NCBI GenBank assembly: GCA_022360105.1
Contig: JAKSDL010000385.1
Span: 1-6,668 of the forward strand
From: Pseudomonadota bacterium
GTDB lineage: Bacteria; SAR324; XYD2-FULL-50-16; JAHJRI01
Length of the DNA: 6,668 bases
Direction: 5' to 3'
Shown here: in pieces, positions 1-5,453 of the stretch
How the letters are laid out: each line of letters opens with the position of its first letter
Position numbering within the stretch: position 1 is the first letter of the stretch
The notes under the pieces: generated by a model
Databases searched by the model: none
The model's input: only the letters and a program-made list of their open reading frames with translations
What the model was told of the DNA's origin: nothing
Made by a program: the position numbers and the translations under genes

Positions 1-666
1 AAACAGCTCAATGGAAGAGCCATACTGGTGGTTGCCGTTATCAACAAAAACTGTGATGAATGTCAAAAATTACTGAAGTTTGCAGGACAACTCGAAGCAG
101 GTTTTATCGATAAACTTCCTCAACTTGTCATGCTTTATGGCATCAATCCTAGCCCTTTGGATGACCCACCCAAAGGAAGTAAATCGAGCGAATCCAGGAA
201 TGGAAACGAGGAAGGAGAGGGTAAAAAAAAGAAAGCGTTGGCGGATTCGAGAGTGTTACATTGGGATGAAATTCCGGAAGGGCACGGGTATGGAATCTTT
301 CTCAATGAAAATGACATCTTATACTACAAAGGCACGTTCAACCATGATGAATTCGCCACGAATATCATTGATAACCTGAGACGATTTAAATCCTCAATCA
401 AAACCCTGGCTGGTTTAAACGCCAAAAACCTGTTTTTTAAAAAGAAACGCACAGGCATCATTATAGAGACAAGTGGCGCCACTCAGCAATCCCAAATAAT
501 GGAACTGGAAGAAAAAGTAAAATCATACGGAAACAAACTGACCACACCTGTCTATTTTTGCAAGGGAATTAACCAGGAAATAACGCTGGTCGTTGGTGGA
601 GAAACGCGGTTTAGAATCAAAGGTCACAATCTTTCCAAATTCCTTAAAAAAATCAAAACGATGTAG
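1..666 (+). CDS. Thioredoxin-fold-like protein with CDEC motif, 5' partial
   Basis: The frame is open from base 1 to the TAG at 664-666, so the true start lies outside the window. A GTG at 28 is a possible start, but the nine residues before it (KQLNGRAIL) continue the hydrophobic strand ILVVAVIN that precedes the CDEC motif, as expected for the first strand of a thioredoxin fold. The 221 visible residues show this order: strand plus CxxC (Cys18, Cys21); a helix and a second strand (LPQLVMLYGI); a Lys/Glu/Ser-rich, probably disordered linker (about residues 55-80); a strand pair and helix like the end of thioredoxin (YGIFLNENDILYYKGTF then a helix); and a C-terminal alpha/beta part with another Cys (VYFCKG). 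The cis-Pro normally found before strand 4 is not seen; the matching place reads HGYGIF. Family knowledge: CxxC thioredoxin folds do thiol-disulfide exchange. That activity here is inference. No signal peptide can be judged because the N-terminus is missing. The gene converges on the BioD-like gene and overlaps it by 14 nt. Confidence 0.72.
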   Translation, partial: KQLNGRAILVVAVINKNCDECQKLLKFAGQLEAGFIDKLPQLVMLYGINPSPLDDPPKGSKSSESRNGNEEGEGKKKKALADSRVLHWDEIPEGHGYGIFLNENDILYYKGTFNHDEFATNIIDNLRRFKSSIKTLAGLNAKNLFFKKKRTGIIIETSGATQQSQIMELEEKVKSYGNKLTTPVYFCKGINQEITLVVGGETRFRIKGHNLSKFLKKIKTM

Positions 667-1381
667 ATTGTTGTTGATGCGGCAATACCGAGTCAACAAC
701 GTCGGGTAAAAATTCCTTCAATTTCTCCACCATGTGATCAAAACTTTCGTTTAAGGCAGGTACAAATGGAATCATGCCTGCTGCTTCCTGCCCGGCAAAT
801 GATTCGATCTTTTCCCAGGTATAAAACAATAGATCTTGATCTGTGATTTGACTGGCATTGTTAAATACCAGTGTATAATCCAAACCGGAATCCTTTAGCA
901 GCTTTGTTTCATATAGATTTCGATAAAATTGATCCTGCAAAGGATGGATCATCCAGATAATTGGTGCCTGTAACTCTTTCAGCCAATCAATTATCATAGA
1001 TTCTTCTGTCACGGGAGAAAGGAGACTGGAGGGTAATTCGATGTATGTTTTGTCGTAGGTTTCGTCCAAAATTGCTATTCGTTCCTTTATTATGTTCCAG
1101 CTGATCCCAATTCCATCTCTGCGAAATGACATCTCCAGGGGATAATCTTCATGGGCGCAATAGGGAGAAACCAGTGTTTCCATGGGCTCATTTTTCATCA
1201 AACCGCAGAATTTTTCGCCGTCCCCTTGCTGGTCCGCTGCATTCCGTTTGAGCAATCCTTTATCAAAAGGTTTGAAACCGGCACAACTGTTTCCATTGGC
1301 TTCTGCCATTTTTAAAAGCGAACATATAAGTGATGTTTTTCCCGAGCTTTCCAAGCCACCTACTACAATGGGTAATGTCAT
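653..1381 (-). CDS. BioD-like P-loop ATPase, divergent (dethiobiotin synthetase/CobQ-type fold)
   Basis: This 242-residue protein is close to the usual BioD length (about 225). Residues 9-16 (GLESSGKT) form a Walker A P-loop immediately after the first strand. Other BioD landmarks fall where I remember them in E. coli BioD: Lys37 in AGFKP, an Asp at 50, a PYCAHEDYP stretch like the BioD substrate loop (residues 73-81), Glu115 at the end of strand YIEL, and paired Asn174/175 in LVFNNAS, where BioD uses an Asn for adenine. In BioD the Glu is followed by a Gly-rich loop (GAGG); here it reads LPSSLLSPV, with no glycines. The fold assignment is fairly firm. The reaction (carboxylation and closure of diaminopelargonate with ATP) is doubtful, and no other biotin gene is present. 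The ATG lies 3 nt after the stop of the secreted-protein gene, with a GAGAG ribosome site (1389-1393) inside that gene's end, so the two are probably translationally coupled. A related CobB/CbiA-like ATPase is the alternative. Confidence 0.75.
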   Translation of the reverse strand: MTLPIVVGGLESSGKTSLICSLLKMAEANGNSCAGFKPFDKGLLKRNAADQQGDGEKFCGLMKNEPMETLVSPYCAHEDYPLEMSFRRDGIGISWNIIKERIAILDETYDKTYIELPSSLLSPVTEESMIIDWLKELQAPIIWMIHPLQDQFYRNLYETKLLKDSGLDYTLVFNNASQITDQDLLFYTWEKIESFAGQEAAGMIPFVPALNESFDHMVEKLKEFLPDVVDSVLPHQQQSTSF

Positions 1382-1384
1382 ATT

Positions 1385-1756
1385 CTATCTCTCACTTACC
1401 AATTCTTCCCGGAGCTTCTGAATCACTTCCGGTTCCGTTTTAATTAATTCCCTGTAAATGTCGTTGACTGTTAAAAAATTCTTACTCAATAACTCTTTCA
1501 GGTATTCCTGACTTTTTAATCGATCGAGTTTTTCCTGCTCGATATAATCCAACAGATTGATTTCCTTGTCACCATCCCTAATTTCCATATTTCGGATGCT
1601 GTCGTCGCTCATCCCAGCCTCACGAGCCCGTTGAATAAGTTTTATAAGCTCTTCAACACTGTAATACTTTCTTCTCCCAGTATTCACAGGGTCTTGTGCA
1701 AAAACTGTTGTGGTCAACACCAATGCTGCTATCAGTATAATAATAGTGATTCTCAT
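1385..1756 (-). CDS. Small secreted or periplasmic protein of unknown function
   Basis: This is a 123-residue protein that I do not recognise. Residues 1-20 form a typical Sec signal peptide: one Arg, a long Ile/Leu/Ala/Val core, and a V-F-A cleavage site before Gln21. There is no lipobox cysteine, so a soluble exported protein of about 103 residues is predicted. The mature part has no Cys, is strongly charged, and looks almost wholly helical. It holds two loosely similar helix-turn-helix-like stretches, at about residues 36-58 (AGMSDDSIRNMEI) and 85-105 (NFLTVNDIYRELI). The middle (about 67-90) is rich in Lys, Glu and Leu and could form a coiled coil. The ATG at 1756 has only a weak ribosome site (AGAAAG, 3 nt away). 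It is the first gene of a two-gene unit with the BioD-like gene, which starts 3 nt downstream. A candidate promoter lies about 95 nt upstream. The pairing of an exported helical protein with a cytoplasmic P-loop protein is unexplained. Confidence 0.75.
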   Translation of the reverse strand: MRITIIILIAALVLTTTVFAQDPVNTGRRKYYSVEELIKLIQRAREAGMSDDSIRNMEIRDGDKEINLLDYIEQEKLDRLKSQEYLKELLSKNFLTVNDIYRELIKTEPEVIQKLREELVSER

Positions 1757-1850
1757 ATTCTTTCTAATACATTTAGTCGTTACGGAAGCACTTGATAAAT
1801 AAACAATACGGAAGAAATGCAGAATCCATACAAAGGTTGTGCTTTATCCA

Positions 1851-1880
1851 AGGATAGATTCTGAGGAAATAGCGAGTCAA
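1851..1880 (-). promoter_or_regulatory. Candidate sigma-70 promoter for the secreted protein/BioD-like pair
   Basis: On the minus strand, TTGACT (complement of 1875-1880) matches the -35 consensus at five of six positions. After an 18-nt spacer comes TATCCT (complement of 1851-1856), which matches the -10 consensus at four of six. Transcription would begin near 1844 and leave a leader of roughly 90 nt before the ATG at 1756. A tandem GACAATT pair lies just upstream (1885-1900). This is a consensus match by eye and could be chance. Confidence 0.35.
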
Positions 1881-1923
1881 CAGCAATTGTCGTAATTGTC
1901 AAATTTGAGGGAATTTTAAGGAG

Positions 1924-1959
1924 ACAGATCCGATTCTGTTACAGTGAAATCGGATCTGT
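1924..1959 (-). terminator. Perfect 12-bp stem-loop after the TRAP permease gene
   Basis: ACAGATCCGATT (1924-1935) and its exact complement AATCGGATCTGT (1948-1959) flank a 12-nt loop. The loop itself holds a small CTGT/ACAG pair. The structure starts 21 nt after the permease TAA. Neither strand has a run of T after the stem (the minus strand continues CTCCTTAAAATT), so it is not a classic intrinsic terminator. It could be a weak terminator, an RNA 3'-end stabiliser, or a protein-binding inverted repeat. The stem is certain; the role is inferred from position. Confidence 0.5.
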
Positions 1960-1980
1960 TAAGCTGAATCGATAGCAGAG

Positions 1981-4032
1981 TTAGGCTGGAGATGTTTCCA
2001 TTCGCACCATCCGAATCCGCTGAATGACATAGACCGCAACAACCGTTGCCAAGCCCACCAGGTACATTCCGTAACGATGTCCGAACAAGTTCGGGATCCA
2101 CCTGTTCAACGCATCAGGATTGAACAATATCAATGTCCCGAATAACAGCAACGGTACTTCATACCATTTGTTCCGGGTGATAAACCATCCCTGAACAGCG
2201 CTGGTAAAACAAAATGCCCCTATCACAGCCATTCCAAATATCAAAAATCCGATCGGCCAACTGTTGATGTTGTGTAAGATTAGATCGGAATTAAACACAA
2301 ACATGAAAGGTATAATAGCTGTTCTCAAGTCATAAAGAAATCCCTGGATTCCAGTGGGAATAGGAGCCGATCTGGCAATAGCCGCGGCTGCATAAGAAGC
2401 CAGACCAACCGGTGGTGTGTCATCAGCCAAAATTCCAAAGTAAAAGCAGAATAGATGAGCGGCAATCAAGGGAATAAAGAAATTATAGGCAGAGCCGACT
2501 GTCACAATGATCGGAGCTGTTAATGAAGCCATCACAATATAGGTAGCTGTCGTTGGTAACCCCATTCCCAGTAATAAACTGGCGATGGCAGTGATCAGCA
2601 ACAGCAGGAATATATTACCTTGAGCCAGTGTTTCCACAATTTGGGTGATCATACCGCCGAGACCCATTCCTACAATACCGACGATGATACCAGCCGCAGC
2701 ACACGCCATACCCACGGACATCATACCTTTGGCACCAGCCATCAGCCCTTCGCCGATGATTCGTATGCTGTTTATTAAGGTGTCTTTGAGATTAAATCCT
2801 GTAACCAATGATCTCCTTGCTTCCTGGTAAACAATCACTCCGAATAGCAGTAATATCGCCTTGAAAGCAGATAGCTCCGGAGAGTGTCTCAGCACGACCA
2901 ATTCAAATACCAACCATCCGATGGGAATCAGATAATGAATGCCGTTTTTTAAAACCTCAAGAAAAACCGGCAGGTCTGCTTTGGAAAGGCCTACCATCCC
3001 CAATTTACTGGCTTCAAGGTGGGTCACATAGAACAAAGCGAAATAGGAAACGAAAGCCGGAACCGCTGCAGCCTTGACAACCTCGATATAAGGTACGTTC
3101 ACATACTCGGCAATGATAAAAGCTGCGGCACCCATAATTGGCGGCATTAGCTGGCCATCGGTACTGGCAGCTACCTCTACTGCTGCAGCTTTTTTTGGCG
3201 GATATCCTACTTTCTTCATTAAGGGGATGGTAAAGGTTCCGGTTGTCACGATGTTGGCGATACTGGAACCGGAAACCAGTCCGGATAGTCCGCTGGAAAC
3301 AATTGCTGCCTTGGCGGGACCGCCTTTGTATTTTCCGAGCGCCGCCATGGCCAGGTTGGTAAAAAACTGACCCGCCCCTGCCTTGTCAAGCATTGAACCA
3401 AGCAGAACAAACAGAAATACAATCGTCGCCGATACTCCCAAGGGAATGCCGTAAATACCTTCCGACGACAGTGCTACCTGGCTCAGGTATTTGTTCAAGG
3501 ACACTCCCCGAAAAGCCAGAACGCTTGGCATATGTGGACCCAAAAAGGAATAGGCCGTAAACATCAAGGCAATAATCGGTAGAGCCGGTCCAATAGATCT
3601 GCGAGTGGCTTCCAGCAAAACGATAATTAATAGACTGCCAATAACAATATCCCTGGTAATCGGGCTTCCTGCTCTTAAAGCCAATCCTTCCCAATCCAGC
3701 ATGATATAAAGAGCCAGACCTGCTCCCACAATTGCCAGAATATAATCATGAAATGGAATTCGAATTGCCGAACCGAAAAAACCTGACGATTTACCCGATT
3801 TTTTGCTGAAGGGGATACTGAGAAAGGTTAGACTCATGGCAAAGGCGAGATGGATTGCTCGCACTTTGATACTGTCCAAAATCAAGAAGCTGGCCAGGGA
3901 AAGCTGAAACAGGGACCAGGCAATGGCAATGGTGCCGATGATAATGGCTTCATACTGCTGCAAGTTGCGGACGTCTCCGGATTCTTCACGTAAAATTTGT
4001 TCTGCCGATTTCAGATTCTCACTTTTAGCCAT
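1981..4032 (-). CDS. TRAP transporter permease, fused 4TM/12TM protein (TAXI type)
   Basis: This 683-residue membrane protein carries both TRAP membrane subunits in one chain, as is usual for TAXI systems. The N-terminal part has four hydrophobic segments (about residues 27-51, 56-74, 97-112 and 127-143), equivalent to the small DctQ subunit, followed by LLEATRRSIGPALP. The rest is the large DctM-like subunit. Its family signatures are SIANIVTTGTFTIPLM (near 256-271), STDGQLMPPIMGAAAF (290-305), GMGLPTTATY (489-498), and FYFGILADDTPPVGLASY (530-547). About 110 further residues with extra hydrophobic segments follow. It would import a substrate delivered by the binding protein, driven by an ion gradient (Na+ or H+); the substrate is unknown. 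I chose the ATG at 4032 because GAGAGG (complement of 4039-4044) lies 6 nt upstream. The frame is open to an ATG at 4104, but that would add 24 polar residues with poor ribosome-site spacing. The gene sits 128 nt after the binding-protein gene. Confidence 0.95.
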   Translation of the reverse strand: MAKSENLKSAEQILREESGDVRNLQQYEAIIIGTIAIAWSLFQLSLASFLILDSIKVRAIHLAFAMSLTFLSIPFSKKSGKSSGFFGSAIRIPFHDYILAIVGAGLALYIMLDWEGLALRAGSPITRDIVIGSLLIIVLLEATRRSIGPALPIIALMFTAYSFLGPHMPSVLAFRGVSLNKYLSQVALSSEGIYGIPLGVSATIVFLFVLLGSMLDKAGAGQFFTNLAMAALGKYKGGPAKAAIVSSGLSGLVSGSSIANIVTTGTFTIPLMKKVGYPPKKAAAVEVAASTDGQLMPPIMGAAAFIIAEYVNVPYIEVVKAAAVPAFVSYFALFYVTHLEASKLGMVGLSKADLPVFLEVLKNGIHYLIPIGWLVFELVVLRHSPELSAFKAILLLFGVIVYQEARRSLVTGFNLKDTLINSIRIIGEGLMAGAKGMMSVGMACAAAGIIVGIVGMGLGGMITQIVETLAQGNIFLLLLITAIASLLLGMGLPTTATYIVMASLTAPIIVTVGSAYNFFIPLIAAHLFCFYFGILADDTPPVGLASYAAAAIARSAPIPTGIQGFLYDLRTAIIPFMFVFNSDLILHNINSWPIGFLIFGMAVIGAFCFTSAVQGWFITRNKWYEVPLLLFGTLILFNPDALNRWIPNLFGHRYGMYLVGLATVVAVYVIQRIRMVRMETSPA

Positions 4033-4160
4033 GCAATACCTCTCGAAGTGGTACGTACCGAGATCAGGTTTGCTTCTGAAACGGCACCTTTGTCGCTGGG
4101 GCATCTTTTTTGAAAAAGCACTCCCCGGTTATTCTCAAATCAAGACGTAGTCACTTCATA
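4033..4160 (-). promoter_or_regulatory. Binding protein-permease intergenic segment with imperfect stem-loop
   Basis: An imperfect hairpin covers 4098-4126: GGGG pairs with CCCC at the base and CTTTT with AAAAG near the tip, with a mismatch and a bulge between. Nearer the permease lies the perfect 10-bp palindrome GGTACGTACC (4050-4059). A TCTCG/CGAGA pair (4041-4045 with 4059-4063) could also fold over the GAGAGG ribosome site. Stem-loops between a binding-protein gene and its permease genes often lower permease expression relative to the binding protein. That role here is inference, and the pairings are modest. Confidence 0.35.
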
Positions 4161-5174
4161 TTACATCAGTGCAGGATTTATATACCGGGTCAAACCGGCT
4201 TCCTTATAATATTTGATAGCACCCGGATGCAACGGCGCAGATAACCCTTGCAGCATGTTTTCCTTGGTGAGTACCTGATAAGCCGGATGAAGTTTTTTGA
4301 AATCTTCAAAGTTGTCAAATATCTCCTTGGTTATGGCATAAACGATTTGCTCATCCACATTGATAGAGGTAACGAAGGTCGCTTTTACACCAAAAGAAGC
4401 GATATCTGCATTGTTGGTGGCACTCGGATAGAGTGAGCTTGGAATTACTGACTTAGCGTAATAGGGAAATTTTTTGATCAGCGCATCAATTTCCGGACCT
4501 TGAATCGGCACAATGTTCACTTTGATTCTTCCGGAAGTCGCTTCTTTAATGTTCCCGTTTGGATGCCCGACTGTGTAGAAAAATGCGTCCAATCGCTCAT
4601 CTTGAATTAACCCGGGAGCTTCTACTGCTTTTACATATTCCGCATTCAGGTCTTTCTCAGCGATACCAAATGCATCCAAGGCGTCTTGAGAATTACCCAA
4701 CTGACCGGAACCGGGATTTCCGAGATTAACGCGCTTGCCTTTTAAATCCTTCATTGAACCGATGTTTGATCTGGTGGCGGCAATCAACGTGATACTTTCC
4801 GGATGAATTGAGAAAACAGAACGTAAATCCTTTTGGGGACCTTTTTCTTTCCATTCCTTCTCACCATGAATCGCCTGGTATTGCCTGTCTGACTGGGCAA
4901 CACCAAATTGCAGGTCACCACTTAAAACAGCATTAATGTTGTAGACTGATCCGCCCGTTGATTCCACGGTGGCTTTGATTTGGTATTGATCAAATTTCTT
5001 ATTTACAATTCTGCTAATGGCTCCACCTGTCGGATAGTACACACCTGTTACTCCTCCGGTTCCAATTGTAACGAAAGTCGGTCCTTTAGCCGCATCTTTT
5101 TGAGTGTCACATCCGGTAAAAAACAATAGTGCTAAACATAGAACCGGAATTATAACTGAGAATGCTCGCTTCAT
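4161..5174 (-). CDS. TAXI-family TRAP transporter solute-binding lipoprotein
   Basis: This 337-residue periplasmic binding protein is of normal length for the TAXI family. The signatures are a first strand with TIGTGGVTGVYYPTGG (about residues 36-51), VESTGGSVYNINAVLSGD (70-87), FGVAQSDR (90-97) and KGKRVNLGNPGSGQ. It would bind the substrate in the periplasm and hand it to the fused permease encoded next. Residues 1-22 are a lipoprotein signal: Lys-Arg, a hydrophobic core, and FTGC with Cys22. The residue after that Cys is Asp. In enterobacteria Asp at +2 keeps a lipoprotein in the inner membrane, so this receptor may be tethered beside its permease. I chose the ATG at 5174 because AGAGGAGG (complement of 5179-5186) lies 4 nt upstream and the signal peptide begins exactly there. 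The ATG at 5237 would put 21 polar residues before the signal. The ligand cannot be read from sequence; characterised TAXI proteins are few and bind small organic anions. Confidence 0.94.
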   Translation of the reverse strand: MKRAFSVIIPVLCLALLFFTGCDTQKDAAKGPTFVTIGTGGVTGVYYPTGGAISRIVNKKFDQYQIKATVESTGGSVYNINAVLSGDLQFGVAQSDRQYQAIHGEKEWKEKGPQKDLRSVFSIHPESITLIAATRSNIGSMKDLKGKRVNLGNPGSGQLGNSQDALDAFGIAEKDLNAEYVKAVEAPGLIQDERLDAFFYTVGHPNGNIKEATSGRIKVNIVPIQGPEIDALIKKFPYYAKSVIPSSLYPSATNNADIASFGVKATFVTSINVDEQIVYAITKEIFDNFEDFKKLHPAYQVLTKENMLQGLSAPLHPGAIKYYKEAGLTRYINPALM

Positions 5175-5453
5175 GATTCCTCCTCTAAATGTCGGGTTGA
5201 GTGCAAACTTAAAACGATTTTTGTATATGCCTTCCACAAAACACGGGATGGAATGGAATAAGAGGTTAGAATATCAAAGCCGATTTTTGCAATAAAAAAC
5301 TATTATTTAATCAATACACTAATTGCTTTTCATGTGCATACTTTCCGGGCGGAGAGGGATTAGTGCTAACGTTAGAATAATTGAAGTTTGCAAAAGAGGA
5401 TGGAATGCCATAACTCCGGAATCCCCGAACCAATCCCTCGGTTTTAATGAGGG
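5175..5453 (-). promoter_or_regulatory. Leader region of the TRAP operon with palindrome and repeated motifs
   Basis: These 279 nt between the radical SAM stop and the binding-protein start hold no credible gene. They contain the perfect 10-bp palindrome CTAACGTTAG (5366-5375); two copies of GTTAGAATA (5265-5273 and 5371-5379), one overlapping that palindrome; two copies of CGATTTTTG (5215-5223 and 5281-5289); and an inverted pair CACTAAT/ATTAGTG (5317-5323 and 5359-5365). A 5-bp stem (5435-5439 with 5449-5453) directly follows the radical SAM stop and is too weak to call a terminator. I found no convincing -35/-10 or sigma-54 site. A promoter and operator for the transporter are likely by position only. 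Confidence 0.4.
5179..5186 (-). promoter_or_regulatory. Strong ribosome binding site of the TAXI binding-protein gene
   Basis: AGAGGAGG on the minus strand lies 4 nt before the ATG at 5174. It is the strongest Shine-Dalgarno in the window. It fixes the start of the lipoprotein at MKRAFS rather than at the longer open frame, and suggests high translation, as expected for a binding protein. Confidence 0.8.

Larger units (their letters stand above)
1757..1980. other. Intergenic region between the permease and secreted-protein genes
   Basis: No credible gene lies in these 224 nt. The region holds the stem-loop at 1924-1959, the promoter candidate at 1851-1880, and two tandem AATTGTC copies (1885-1891 and 1894-1900; GACAATT on the minus strand). 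It also holds a direct repeat TACGGAAG (1781-1788 and 1807-1814) within the leader of the secreted-protein gene. It probably separates the transporter unit from the downstream two-gene unit. Confidence 0.6.

Noticed and set aside
28..30. GTG as true start of the thioredoxin-like gene
   Set aside because: The frame is open to base 1, and the strand before CDEC continues upstream of the GTG with no ribosome site visible. Treated as a partial gene.
1916..2101. Minus-strand open frame of 61 codons over the permease end and stem-loop
   Set aside because: It is a shifted frame of the permease 3' end. Its product has low-complexity Gly/Ser/Asn composition and no ribosome site was seen.
3113..3370. 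Plus-strand open frame inside the permease gene
   Set aside because: It is an antisense shadow of the conserved TRAP core, which is clearly coding on the minus strand.
4033..4104. Longer permease start (ATG at 4104)
   Set aside because: It adds 24 polar and basic residues unlike a TRAP N-terminus, and its nearest purine-rich site is about 17 nt away. The ATG at 4032 has GAGAGG at 6 nt.
5175..5237. Longer binding-protein start (ATG at 5237)
   Set aside because: It would bury the lipoprotein signal behind 21 extra residues. The strong AGAGGAGG site is placed for the ATG at 5174.
5435..5453. CCCTC/GAGGG stem after the radical SAM stop as a terminator
   Set aside because: There are only five base pairs, the loop is 9 nt, and no T run follows. 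This is common by chance.
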